Origin: Dioscorea cayenensis subsp. rotundata
Taxonomy: Eukaryota > Streptophyta > Magnoliopsida > Dioscoreales > Dioscoreaceae
Direction: 5' to 3'
NCBI RefSeq assembly: GCF_009730915.1
Contig: NC_052476.1
Coordinates: 19,387,257 to 19,451,256, forward strand
DNA length: 64,000 bases
Made by a program: the position numbers and the translations under genes. Each line of letters starts with the position of its first letter. The first letter of the stretch is position 1. Under the pieces are notes generated by a model, which ran no database searches, was not told where the DNA came from, and saw nothing but the letters and a program-made list of their open reading frames with translations. Below are positions 12,161 through 23,580 of the stretch, piece by piece.

Positions 12161-14519
12161 TTAAAAGGTTTGAAAAGGATTAAGCAACGGTCAAGTGATG
12201 ACCTGGCGACAACCAGAAGGAATCATTGTGGTGCCCACATTGACTAACTCTTCAGTTTCCTTTTTACTTTATTCCAACGGCTAGTTTGTTTTTTTAATAA
12301 TTAATTTTTTTCTTGTGAAATTATTTATATATTTTTGGTGATTAATTGAGATTTAATTAATGACTTGCTAACATAAAAATCTCCCTACTAATTCATGCTG
12401 CAATGTGTGTGTGTATATATACACTTGGAATTCTTAATCCCATAATTAATCATGTTTATTATGGTACATTAGAATAATTTTATTTTATTTTTTTAAAAGT
12501 GTAAATATAAAAAGAAAACACGTTTTTTTGTTTCAAAATGTCAAGTGGAGTGTGTACAGGTACAAATTGTATATTTTTTTTTAATAAAATAGATAAATCA
12601 CATCGGGGACATATATAGATATAAAGTTAATACCACACTAATGATCTCACTCTGCATGAGTTGAAGTTCAAACTTGTCTCTATATAAATTATATTTGCAT
12701 CGACATACATGTATATGAAAACTCCCCACAAAATTATATGCATACATATGATTTAATTGAAACAAATAACTATCACTTTAGTACATCAATTAAGGACATA
12801 GCATGGGTCATTTTATAGGCATTTTGGTATAAATATTTTTTTAAAAAAATCAAATAAAGATTAACAATAAAAAGATTCAGATTTAAAAAAAATAGAAAAT
12901 AAACCAGGTAAAAAGAGACAAAACATTCCTTAGAGTGTTACAAATCTCAACAACAAAAAAAAAAGAAGCAAAAAATAAATAAATAATTAACAAACAAATT
13001 TCCAAGATGCTGTACTTTTTTCTTAATAATGCAAACAAACACTAAAAACATATTGAAAGATTTGAAAGAGAAGAGTGTTGAAGACCATTGAATTATAATT
13101 TATATCAATTCCAAACCAGATGAACATGAACAAAGATTGGCATCACAATGTGTTTGTTATTTTGGTCTAATAATTTAATGTAGAAATGAACTGGTTTGGG
13201 TTGTCATACAGAGAGGATGATTAGTAGTGACCTGCAACCATTTGAGCCAGAACAGATTTGAGTGTTTGGTGAGCATATAGTTGGTGTCAACCTACCAAAG
13301 CCAGGCTTAAAACATGGATTCTCTCCTTGATTGATGGAAGAACATCATGCTCAATAATTAGATAACCGATAATTTAATATATCGATCTTTTTTCGGCTCT
13401 TTAGTCAATCAGCCCCATTGCCTGCATTTTTCAAATTGGTTATCTACCTGTTTTAACATTATAAACAGCACAAATGAAGATGATTGATGTTTTGAGGGGT
13501 AACTAATGCAAATGAATGATTTTCAAAAATTAAAAAATGAAAAAGAAAAAGAAATGGCCATGGTCCATACAAAGGATGGAGAAATAGGTGGAGATAAGAA
13601 ATCCAATACATTATAATAACACCAAAATACACTCTCCAAATATATACTAACATACAAATCATATTTTAACATCGAAAATAGACTAATTATAAAACAACAT
13701 TGGCTTTCAAAATAACAGCGAATGGAAAATAAATCATGAGATTGCGAATTCTTCAAAATGGAAGAAGTTGAGTTCTTATTTATATATAGCTGCAAATAAA
13801 AGATTTTCAGGGGCAAAAATGCAAAATGCAAAACACAAGGTTGATGGAAGTTGGGTCACCAAGAACACAAAGATGTATGTGCATGCATGTGTTGGAATAC
13901 AATGATTGACTATGATTGAAATGATAACATGCTAACCTTCAGAATATATGAACTTGTACCCCACCCATTTTAACTTCTTTTATGTGCTTCAGCAGGAGTA
14001 TATATTCCTCAATGATCCTGAAAAATAAAGAAAAAAAAAAAAACCAATGATGAGCAATTACTAGTAGGAACTCGAGAACAAAAACGATGTATAGATTGAC
14101 TTCTTCCTAAGTTTTATGCTTTGATGATGAATGATGTATATGTTAAGATCCGAGTTTAAACACTTCTACATACAGAGTTCAAGTGCAATATTTATATGAT
14201 ATAGTTTGCATGTGAGTAAACAAATTTGTTGTACACCAATTTTACAATTCATATCAAAATAAATATCCTGGGGGAAGAAATTGAGTCAATTCCATGTTCA
14301 AACACATTAATCATCCACATCAATGTTAAACAATCAAATAAACATAGTACATACTCGATATTGGCTCAGCTAAGTTTCTAAAACTCTAGTGAAAGACAGG
14401 AAAATACCAGTCTATGGTTATACTTTTTACTCATGAAGATCAATCCTAAATGGATCATCAAATTTCCTCAAACTCAAATCTGAGATAGAATAATAAGGAG
14501 TAACAGTAGGATTGCTTAC
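12161..14519. other. AT-rich intergenic DNA
   Basis: No supportable gene. It contains a short (TG/TA) run near 12404-12422 and several A-rich stretches. The rightmost part, from about 13400, may include the degraded 3' end of the TWINKLE pseudogene, but I could not recognise an exon there. Confidence 0.5.
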
Positions 14520-16332
14520 TGGTCATATGTCAAGAATGCCTCTCACATACGTCGAGCCACCTTATTCCATACCTTCCATACATAAACCTGTCAAGAACTA
14601 AATGATAACAATCAATGAGCAGGAACACATATATGACAATCTAAAGTCCAAAGTAAAGGATTTGATTTAACTGCACAGGGTCAAGAGGTCCAGCATTAGC
14701 GTCCTGATTAGGATGATGAACAATAACATTTTCACATTTGTTAATGAAATGTGCACTTCCACTGATATCGTACAAATTAGGAGGACCGCCTCCCTGATTT
14801 TGTAGTTAATAGATAATTCATGCTCAGGAAACATACAGATATAAGGAATAATATGATACAAAGTCTGTTGCATATACATTATGACAAACTGTTAAATACC
14901 TGCCTGGGATGCCTACAAACCAAACATGGCATCCATGATTTCACACAAAGCTCTTGATCTTGAACAGCATATGGCTAACATATATACTTCGTTTCTGTCC
15001 TGTCATGTGAGTTGAAAATAAAACAAACTGGTACTTCAAAATATCCATACAGAATTGTAATATAAAAATAATCAAATAATAATCACATGTCAATCACAAC
15101 CTTTCAGGATTAGAAAGCCTGGAACTAATGAGAAACAGATAAGTCACTTCCTTAAATTTATGGATTCAGCATGAATAACTGCATGATACAAACAGCAATA
15201 ATATCAAGAAGGTTTACTACGATGATCTGTCCAAATAGAGGGGGTTTATCTATCACCTAAATCCAAACTTTATGGATTCATTCATTCCTCAATCAATATT
15301 TGCTTAGAAGCATTCTGCATCAGAAAACCAATCACATAAACTTGGAATAACTAAGAGCTCTGTACCAAGAAAGTACGAGAAGAAAACCTGGAAAACAAGA
15401 AACATGTTCAACAATTTGAAGAAGCAACCTCAATTTACTAGTGATCTGCATCTTCCACATAGAAAGTACGGCACAAGCATTCGCCTATATTCAGTAGTTC
15501 ATATGTGAAAATATCACACTTGCCATATGAGACGAAAAATATCTTTCAGCTATTTCTTCCCTTCCCCTCCAATTCATCAGCACACAACATATTCCGTATA
15601 TCTATTAGTCATCAGAAAAGGACATGAGCACATGATTAAATAAATGCAGGGACACAATTATGTCAAGAAAATTAAAAAAAAAAAATCACCAATATATATT
15701 AGATTGAGCAACTTAAATAAGTACACCATGCATGAACCATTTTCTTGTATATTTGTAGAGAAATTTATATAAAAGACTATCAGAATCTAAAATCTGTCAG
15801 AAAATGTATAAACTCCCACAGACCAGAAAAGGTTTTTGGTTCTAATGGCTCAGGGACAAAGAAGGTATATATATAAGCCACAAATTTGGTAGAGCACCCA
15901 AGCAACCAGAGAAAAGATATAATATTATCTCTGTCATCAAAAGCTATAAATGAAATAGATGTTTCTAGTATTAGGAGTGAAGTATGCAAGTGAGATAAAG
16001 TAGAACAAGAAAGAAAATGAACAGAACACATAAGACAGCCTTTATATTTTACCTTTCCTTCAAGAATGGTTTCTTGATGTGCTCTTCCAAAGCTTTCTTG
16101 CATAATAAGCCTTTGCACTCCATAAAGCAGTATACATTAGCTCCGATTAAGTTATTGACTGAAAAATAGACCATATAATCTTTGTTAACCAATGCCTTGC
16201 CTTGTTCCTCATAGAGCAAACTACAAACTTCCAATTTTGATTTTTGTTAATATTGCACAACAAGGCCTCTGTCCCCTCAGTATTCCTAGAATTAGGCACA
16301 CCAATAACAACAGTCAGCTCTCCTAGAACAAC
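14520..16332 (-). pseudogene. TWINKLE: TWINKLE primase-helicase pseudogene, helicase-domain exons
   Basis: Minus-strand exon remnants match the RecA-type helicase of plant TWINKLE, the mitochondrial/plastid replicative helicase. 16332-16053 encodes GELTVVIGVPNS and ALLCNIN, then EEHIKKPF. 14999-14900 encodes CHVWFV. 14793-14671 encodes PPNLYDISGSAHFINKC and NAGPLDPVQ. 14587-14520 encodes a VRKVRNKV-like segment and AFLTYD. Lesions: the Walker A segment reads SRNTEG where SGKSEW is expected; a 1-bp loss precedes EEHIKKPF; there is a 2-bp gain and a TGA in the third segment; the donor after 14671 is TT instead of GT; and there is a TGA in the last exon. Exons for the stretch between EEHIKKPF and CHVWFV were not found. 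The 5' part of the same gene is at 29202-30442. Confidence 0.88.
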
Positions 16333-16751
16333 CTATAACATGACCAAGATTGTGCATAATTAAGCTTTAACACAAAGCACTTTCTGAATAAAGAATGTTG
16401 TCACTTGTCACCTTTCTATTTAATAATTACTTTAACCAAAGCACTCTTTAAAATCTAATGATATCTCATGAATTTTCAAATGATTTAAGTGCGAATTTCA
16501 ACTTCTTATCTACTTTTATGGAATTTTACATAAAAGAAGAACCAAAATACTTCGCATCGAAATCCTAAATGTTTGTGTTTTGAGCACAATACAATCAAAC
16601 ACCAAATACTAAGTCTAGTTGGCACTTGATCAGTACATAATTCAAATAGCAGAACATGTTAATTAGAAGGAGAAACATGCAAATTAATCATTAATTTTCA
16701 AATTAATGGTGATAGTTTACCCGGTGATGGCAGAGATATAAGTCAGCCATT
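16333..16751. other. Non-coding flank, likely TWINKLE intron remnant
   Basis: Sequence between the helicase exon acceptor and the reverse-oriented LTR. No exon for the TOPRIM/primase linker region is visible, although it would be expected here or further left-to-right in the intact gene. Confidence 0.5.
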
Positions 16752-17305
16752 TTTATAAAGTTCAAAGAAAAAATGACTTCTTAGGAACAAGTTTGTTATC
16801 GAACTCAAACATCAAAAACCCTTCTATAAACCAGGAAAAATCATACAAGAGAAGAAGTTCCAAAGAACAACAGGAAAAAAACCTTATAGAACTAAGAATA
16901 CATCAGCTATTTAAACAAACAGAAACTTTAGTATCCAAAAAAAAAACTGACGAGCTTAGTCATCTAGCTACGTGTTACAACCTGATGCACCCGATCGCTT
17001 AACCTTGCTTGCCTCGAACTAACGCGCACTTCTGTGATGATGCAATCCTGATCGTTCATTGAAACTAAGATCTCAACAGTACCTCAAACTTGATCCAATC
17101 ATCTTGATGGATCCAATATCAGCCGTTCATCTTTTCCTTCTCAAACTTCAATTGAAACAACGAACTTTCAAACACCTGAAAAGCCCATCTTACCCTTTGA
17201 TCACAAACTATTTACACCAGGACATTCCTGCAACTCAAAAACACTTTTCAGAAACACCCAACTTCAATCATTCTCAACAAAAATGCCCCTTGATTGAAGC
17301 TGACA
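16752..17305 (-). mobile_element. Copia LTR fragment, inverted orientation
   Basis: Read on the minus strand, this matches the Copia C LTR (27638-28182) along most of its length. Shared blocks include, in reverse complement, CCTCGAACTAACRCGCAC near 17011, CTTACCCTTTGATCA near 17188 and CACCAGGACA near 17214. The left boundary is approximate. The right boundary abuts Copia A coding sequence directly, so either this is a truncated insertion or Copia A lost its 5' part by rearrangement. Confidence 0.8.
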
Positions 17306-17930
17306 CACAAAAGATATAGCCATCTTAACCTAAGGAGTTTAAAATACCTATCAGAGCATCACCTAGTTGATGGCCTTCCCGCTATCGCTCAATTAAAACC
17401 CTCTGAGGCTTGCACCATTGGAAAACAAGCATGTTTGACGTTTCCTAAAGGGCAAGCGCAGCGAAAAACAACTCCATTGGAGCTCATTCATGGAGATTTA
17501 GTGGGACTGATGTAGTTATCTTCTCTAGAAGGTAATATGTATTTCTTTTTGTTAACTGATGATTATTCAAGACACAGTTGGGTCTTTTTCATCCAGAATA
17601 AGTGTGAAGCTCTACAAAAGTTCAAGATTTGCAAGCTCTCCGTTGAGAAGAAATTCTCAATACCAGTGAAGGCCTTCCACTCTGATTGAGGAAGAAAGCT
17701 CACTTCCAAAGCGTTTAGAACATTTTGTGAAGTCACCTGCATCAAGCATCAGCTCACTGCACGAATGCCACAACATAATGGCATCGATGAACGGAAGAAC
17801 ATAGGCTGACAGAGATAGCAAGAACAATGCTAAAAGAAACGAGGTTGGCCATAGAACTCTTGGCAGACACTGTAGCCACCGATGTCTTCATCCTCAACTG
17901 GTCATCAACAAGTGCGTTGGAGAAGAAAAC

Positions 17931-18669
17931 TGTTAGTTGTGATTGAATCTGAAGAGAATTGAAGAAGAATTGGAGTTGAGAATCAATGCTGCTGTTGTTT
18001 TTGTCCTGGTGTCTTTAGTTTAGATTGGAAGGGCAATTGTGTCTTTTCAAGTGTTTGAAGAAACGTTATGTTCGTTAGACTGTTGGATGGAAATGAATGA
18101 ACGGCTGAGATGCGGATCATCAGATAAGAGGAGTAAGTTCGAGGCAGCTGCTGAAGCAAAGGATTTGAGAATCAATAAACGGCTGGGATTTCATCATCAC
18201 AAATAGTGTCTTCAGTTTTAGGCAAATCAGATGGTTCTGGATGAAGAGCGGTGGAGTTGATCAGGTTCAGACGCGTGGGTTATGACTAACCTGTTTACTT
18301 TTAGTCACTGAACTTTGTATAAAGAGTTGCTTTAACTGTTATTTTCTTTGTGAGATGTTTTTTTCTGATTATGTTTTTTTGAAGCCTCTTCTTGTATGAA
18401 TATTCATGCTTAATTGAGTGAATTTCTATCCAAACTTTGTATAAGAAAGTTGTTGTTTATGATCTTAACTCTTGGTGTATCAAGTTTCAGAGGAAACAGA
18501 GTTATATACAGTTTGATGTTCTTATTTTGAACAGTTGATCTATGTTTTACTGTTTTTCTGGTTTCTTGAGCTTGTGAGAATTTTCCTGATCATGTGGCTG
18601 AGATTTTCATGTTACTTTCTATAAGAAACTTGTTCTTATAGATCTGAATTTTCTACATAGTGATTATCA
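17931..18669 (+). mobile_element. Solo Copia LTR inside Copia A, 5-bp TSD
   Basis: A 739-bp block begins TGTTAGTTGTGATTGAA and ends GTGATTATCA, like the Copia C LTR ends. It is flanked by perfect AAAAC duplications (17926-17930 and 18670-18674). Removing it and one TSD rejoins the integrase reading across the site. It is related to, but longer than and diverged from, the Copia C LTR. Confidence 0.93.
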
Positions 18670-18711
18670 AAAACCTCATATGAAGCTCTGACCGACCGGA
18701 AACCTAATATT

Positions 18712-18848
18712 TGTTAAGACAGGGACCCACCACCCTAACTTCTCCATAACCGCAGTTACAGAGAAGGGTTGATGGTGGTATATCAACTAGAGAGAAGCGT
18801 CTCCCATAGGCGATGTGGGACTATGGTCCTAAGCCACTGCGTCCCAAC
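18712..18848. mobile_element. 137-bp LTR-like insertion (TRIM/SMART type) in Copia A
   Basis: Begins TGTTAAGACAGGGACC and ends GCGTCCCAAC(A), so the ends are short imperfect inverted repeats. It is flanked by ATATT at 18707-18711 and 18849-18853. Deleting it restores RKPNI followed by DHLKVFGF, the normal Copia integrase order, which proves a clean insertion. An internal GATGTGGGACTA motif is typical of plant LTRs. Most likely a solo LTR of a very small retroelement. Confidence 0.85.
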
Positions 18849-19960
18849 ATATTGACCACCTGAAGGTTTTTGGCTTTGTATGCTTTACTCTAGTTGACCA
18901 AAAAATGAGGAAGAAAATGAATGCCAAGTCACTTAAGAGAGTGTACATTGGCTACCGTGAGGAATTTAAAGCGTACAAGTGTCTTGATCCAGAGACGAGA
19001 AAAGTCCAAGTAAGCAAAGAAATTACCTTTTTTGAAGAAAAAGCTGGGATTGTGGAAACCTTGCTGACTCGAATACACCAAACTGTGCTCCTCTATTGAT
19101 GTGGAAAGTGATTCAGTTATTAACAACCTGAATGAATCTCAGTCGTCTGATCTTCCTGATAGATGGGTGGAAATCTCTCAAGACTCCATTCAGTGCCTAC
19201 AGGAGAGCTGAATCTCCACCACCACTCTGTCATCGGAGAGGGATAAAATCTAGCTAACATTTATAATTGTTCTTTTTCATTAATAGTTGCAGATCCCATT
19301 CTATTTAAAGAAGCTTCAAAGCATGACAATTGGATGACAGCCATGGGCGATGAGATGAACGTCATTCACAAGAACCAGACTTGGGAGCTCACTATCTTGC
19401 CGAAAGGGAAGAAAGCCATCGGTCTGAAATGGATTTACAAAACCAAGTTCAATCAAAATGGTTCAATACTCAAGGAAAAAGGCCAAAGTTGTCATCAAGG
19501 GATATGCAAAGCAAAAAGGCATTGACTTCACTGAGGTCTATTCACCGGTGGCTAGAATGGAGACCATTCGGGTTTTCTTTGTAGTAAGAGAACAAAGAAA
19601 CTAGTACATCTTCCAGTTAGACGTCAAGACCACATTCTTAAATGGAGAATTGAACGAAAAAGTCTACGTTGCTCAACCTGAAGGGAAAGAACATCTTGTG
19701 TACAAGCTCCGGAAAGCTCTCTATGGCTTTTGCCAAGCTCCTAGAGCTTGGTATAGCTGCATTGATCCACTTTGCATGCATATGGGTACGTTCGAAGCAT
19801 CAATGAGCCCACTATCTACAAGAAAATCAGAGAAGATTCAGACATCTTGCTGCTATGTGTCTATGTAGATACATCATCTACATGGGTTCATCTTATGACA
19901 TGCTTTGTGAATTCAAAGAGAACGTGCTGAAGACATTCGAAATGTCTGACTTGGGGCCTT

Positions 19961-21230
19961 CGAGATCACTTACCAACCCCTCTTTTAAATTATTCTTCTC
20001 CTTTCGAAAAATTGTTTCAACAAAAACCAAATTACCAATCTTTTAAAACTTTCAGGTGTTTGTGTGACCTATGGCTCAAGCCATATTCAAAAAATAAACT
20101 TGAGCCAGGTCGACACCATGTGTTTATCTGGGATTTTCTTTAATTTGTCATTGTCATCAATGCTTTGACCAATTAAACAATAAATTTTATTTATCTCGAG
20201 ATGTGTGTTTTCTTGAACAATTTTTTTCATTCAAAACCTTGTTCTCATATGTTGCCAAACAAAAAATCAAACTTTTAGCATGGATTTGGCACCGCATCAA
20301 TGACCTCAACATCAAATCCTTCTTATGCAAATGTTTTACGCACCACACCTCATTCTCTTGTTCCCTTCCTGTCCCTTCAAAAGAATACGAACTCCACCAC
20401 AAGATCATCAACAACCCTTCCCATTACATGTCCACTCTTGATTTACTCCCAACGTCAACCCAACCTTCTTTATCAGTCCTATAGCCCCCCACCATCTAGC
20501 ATCCCTACAGAATCCCACTTGTCTTCTCCAACCAATCCCTCTAATCCTTCTACCACAACTTGTACTCAACTCAACACCATCACTTATGCCCATCCGACTC
20601 GTGTTGTTACCTGATCTCAAAATAATATTCACAAACCCAAGCAAATCCTAGACGATTTGGCCCATGTTGAATTCTTCATCCCAAGAACCTTCAAACAAGC
20701 CAATCAATACCCTGAGTGAAAAGCAGCCATGAAAGCTAAGTTTGATGCTTTATCGAAAAACCAAACGTGGGAATTGGTGCAAAGTGCTCTTGATTAAAAC
20801 ATTGTTCCTTATAAGTGGTTGTTCAGGATTAAGCGGACGCCCGACGGGTTCTTGGACTGATACAAAGCTCGGTTTGTTACCAAGGGATTCACTCAACGAC
20901 CAGCATTGATTTTCACTCTACATTTAGTCTGATGGTTAAGCCAACAACTATTGGTATTCTACTCTCTCTTGCGATCCACCACAACTAGATACTTCAACAA
21001 CTCGACATCAATAACACATTTCTTCAAGGTCGTTTTGATGAAAAAGTATATATGCCTCATCCTCTCGGGTTTTAAAATGATACATTCTCTCCCATATTTG
21101 TCATCTGCGTAAAGCAATATATGCCCACAGATAAGCTCCTTGTGCATGGTATATTGAGCTCACAACTAATCTATTCTCATTGGGTTTTTTAAAATCCAAA
21201 TCTAATAGCTTCATTTTTATTCATCGCTGC
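19961..21230 (+). mobile_element. Copia B, 5' part: integrase C-terminus to reverse transcriptase
   Basis: Starts abruptly at LPTPLLNYSSPFEKLF (about 19970), then KPYSKNKLEP, a VYLGFS segment and YLSRDVCF. A Ser/Thr/Pro-rich linker (about 20350-20600) ends in the HP(T)RVVT-like spacer, followed by reverse transcriptase start KAAMKAKFDALSKNQTWELV. Many stops and frameshifts. It is interrupted first by an hAT-like element (21231) and then by Copia C (21435). The remainder resumes at 28188. Confidence 0.88.
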
Positions 21231-21418
21231 CAGTGTTATTAAAAGCGAGAAAGACACTCAACTAGGCGCTCACGCAAAGGGAGGTGAGGGCCTAGCGCCT
21301 CAACACCCTTCAGGCAAGGAGCCTTCAATGAGGCGAGACCAGACGAGCGCTTTTTGCCAGGTGATAGGCATAAAAAAGGCGCGCCTGTCTTCTTTTTTTT
21401 AAATGCTATCAACCCTAT
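21231..21418. mobile_element. hAT-like AGGCG element in Copia B
   Basis: Starts CAGTGTTATTAAAAGCG, a common plant hAT-MITE terminus, and carries AGGCG/GCGCC-rich arms (TAGGCGCTCACGC, AGGCGCGCC). The right end near GCTATCAACCCTA is a degraded inverted copy. Flanks (ATCGCTGC and TATGCTGC) look like a decayed 8-bp TSD. Confidence 0.65.
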
Positions 21419-21823
21419 ATGCTGCTCGATATCGTGTTGGTTGTGATTGAAGATAGTTGAATAGCAAAGAGAATAGAGTGAAGAAGCACGGAGGTTCATG
21501 CAGTAAGTGTCCTGGTGGAAATAGATTTTGATCAAAGGGTAAGAGTGACATTTCAAGTGTTTGAATGTTAGTTATTTCTGTTGAGGTTTGAGATGGGAAG
21601 AACGACGGCAGAAATTAACTTCATCAAGATGATTGGTTTAAGTTTGAGGTAGCCTCAAGATTGGTTTTCCAGTGAACAGCCAAGATTCGATCATCAAAAG
21701 GGTGCGTGTTAGTTCGAGACAATAGAGTTAGTCAGTTTGGTTAACCAGAGTGCACCACGTTGCAGATGACTTAGCACACCGGTTTCATTTTAGTTACTTA
21801 AGTTTCTATAAAGTTATAAAAAC

Positions 21824-23181
21824 GGGTAAAAATCTTAAGAGGTCACTAGACTATACTCATGTTTCACTTTGGATACCAAAGTTCAGTTTGTCTCTTTTCT
21901 ATCATTCTACTTCGACCATTGTTTAAAAAGGTGAATGAGGCGTACGCCTTGAGGTGCGCCTCAAGGCGAGGCGGTGGCCGCTTGCCTCAAGGCGTACACC
22001 CCCATGGTCGGTGGCGCAGCCTGCGCCCCAACCAGGCGAGGCGCTCCGCCTCGAGGAGGTGAGCCTCAAGGCGGAAGAGGCGTACGCCCCGTGAAGATAA
22101 GAAAAGAAAATCGCAGATGGCTTTGAGGTGGTGGTGATGGCTTTCGGTGGTGGCGGCTTTGAGAAGGGGACGGTTGCGGACTTGTGAAGACCGGAGAAGA
22201 TGCGGACGGTGGTGGATGGCTTTGAGATGGTGTGGGCCGTGTGGCGGATGCCTTTCGGTGGTGGCGCACTGGCGTCTTTGAGTCGATGATGAGAGGAAAG
22301 AGACAATGGTGAAGGGTACGGTTTTTTAACCATCATCAAATCAATGGATGAGATTATTCTAAAATAAAAATTAATTATAAAATATATATTTTAATAATAT
22401 ATCAAAGATGTTCACTACCTATCTCTCTAGTTAAAAATTATTAAAAAATATTAAAAATATTTATAATTTAAATACTAATTTAACACTAATAATTAATATA
22501 AATTAAATATTATTATTTATTCATTATCTACAAATTATTCAAAAATATTTTTTGATATGAAATCAAAACGAAATCAAAACTAACTTGAAATGAACTATGA
22601 AATAACTTTAAGTTAAAAAAATATAAAAACCAAAGACAATAAATCATTTTATTATAAATTTTATGACTATTTAGTTTATTTTATCAATTATTATTTATAA
22701 TTTTCATTTTTTGTTGAGGCTTACGCCTCGCCTCATAAAAGCAAAACACCTCAAGTACGCCTTCCGCCTTTTTAAACCTTGACTTTGATTTGATTTCAAA
22801 GAGAGGATATTCGAGGGATTCCGGTGAGAAATGTCAAATGTAAACACTAGATAAATCACGTGGGGAGCATTTGACACATCATATGCTGATGTGGACTAGC
22901 ATTGTCACTCCCAAAGGCCACATCATTCATCCAAGTGCCATTAAATTTTATGTTGACATGACTTTTAGAGTGACGTGGCTAGTCCACATCAACATATGAC
23001 ATGCCCAAATGCCTCAACGTGGCTTATCAGATGTCTACATTAGACATTTCTCACCAAAATCTATCGGGTACTCTTCTGTTGAAATCAAATTGAAGTAGGG
23101 TGATAAAAAAGATACAAATTGAAATTTGGTATCCAAATTGAAATATGAGCATAGTTTGGTTACCTCTCAAGAGTTTTACCC
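21824..23181. mobile_element. Mutator-like non-autonomous element inside the Copia C LTR
   Basis: Terminal inverted repeats of about 57 bp (21824-21880 and 23125-23181), starting GGGTAAAAATCTTAAGAGGT and ending with its inverse. They are flanked by perfect 10-bp duplications TTATAAAAAC (21814-21823 and 23182-23191). Further inverted blocks lie inside: GGTGAGAAATGTC near 22823 against GACATTTCTCACC near 23043, and CACATCAxCATATG blocks. No transposase frame is present. The 9-11 bp TSD and long TIRs point to Mutator. Confidence 0.93.
21916..22781. mobile_element. hAT-like AGGCG fold-back element nested in the Mutator element
   Basis: Left end CCATTGTTTAAAAAGG and right end CCTTTTTAAACCTTG are inverted copies, with arms rich in GAGGCGTACGCCT/GCCTCAAGGCG. 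Flanks ACTTCGA and ACTTTGA look like a 7-8 bp TSD. Comparison with the opposite, uninterrupted arm of the Mutator element (CACCCTACTTCAATTTGATTTC on its inverse) shows where the insertion occurred. The centre (22330-22710) is AT-rich. Confidence 0.8.
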
Positions 23182-23345
23182 TTATAAAAACATAGTTCTT
23201 TTGTTAACTTAATCTGATTTTTTCTGTTTTTCTTTAAAGATCTCGTCTTGTATGAATTATACTGTTTTGTAGAAATATTTTCTGCGGTTGAGTTCAATAT
23301 GAAAGTTCTTCCTCATGATCTCTAGTATCTATGTATTGATTATCA

Positions 23346-23358
23346 GTGGTATCAGAGC
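23346..23358 (+). other. Primer-binding site of Copia C (initiator tRNA-Met)
   Basis: Directly after the 5' LTR, TGGTATCAGAGC complements the 3' end of plant initiator tRNA-Met. This is the standard minus-strand primer site of Copia retrotransposons. Confidence 0.93.
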
Positions 23359-23580
23359 GACACTGTGAGTTTTCTGGGCTATAGTTGGTGATTTGTTGTT
23401 TTTAGCTCTTGTGTAAGGTATTCGAGTGGTTTGCGATAAACAAGGAAGTGTCTGTGACTGTGCTTTGTTTAATTTGAAGCTTTGTTCTTGTGGGGTTTTT
23501 TTTAGGCTAAGGTGTTATGAGAAAAGTGGTATGGGATTTAATTTGTGTGTGAGTAAGGAGGAGTTGAAATTTACCAAAGA

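Larger units (their letters stand above)
17306..19960 (+). mobile_element. Copia A: truncated Ty1/Copia polyprotein remnant
   Basis: Starts inside the pre-integrase (GAG_pre) segment (HKRYSHLNLRSLKYLSEHH). Integrase core follows (LTDDYSRHSWVFF, RMPQHNGIDERK), then RKPN..., the integrase C-terminus (YIGYREEFKAYKCLD), and reverse transcriptase ([54 protein letters not shown]). It ends abruptly at KTFEMSDLG. Frameshifts and stops are frequent, and the YVDD region is frameshifted near 19860. Two insertions split it: a solo LTR (17931-18669) and a 137-bp LTR-like element (18712-18848). No LTRs of its own are visible. Confidence 0.92.
21435..23345 (+). mobile_element. Copia C 5' LTR, split by a Mutator-type insertion
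   Basis: Begins TGTTGGTTGTGATTGAAG and ends GTATTGATTATCA, matching the 3' LTR at 27638-28182. Without the 1358-bp insert and one 10-bp TSD it is 543 bp, against 545 bp for the 3' LTR. The left TSD is TATCG (21430-21434) and the right TSD is TATCA (28183-28187), differing by one CpG-type transition. Confidence 0.95.

Noticed and set aside
15780..16118. 112-codon minus-strand frame next to the TWINKLE exon
   Set aside because: Only its first part overlaps the helicase exon, in a shifted frame; the rest does not match TWINKLE and is probably intron.
20203..20614. Frames of 93 and 104 codons, Ser/Thr/Pro-rich
   Set aside because: They are the integrase C-terminus and linker of Copia B in shifted frames, not separate genes.
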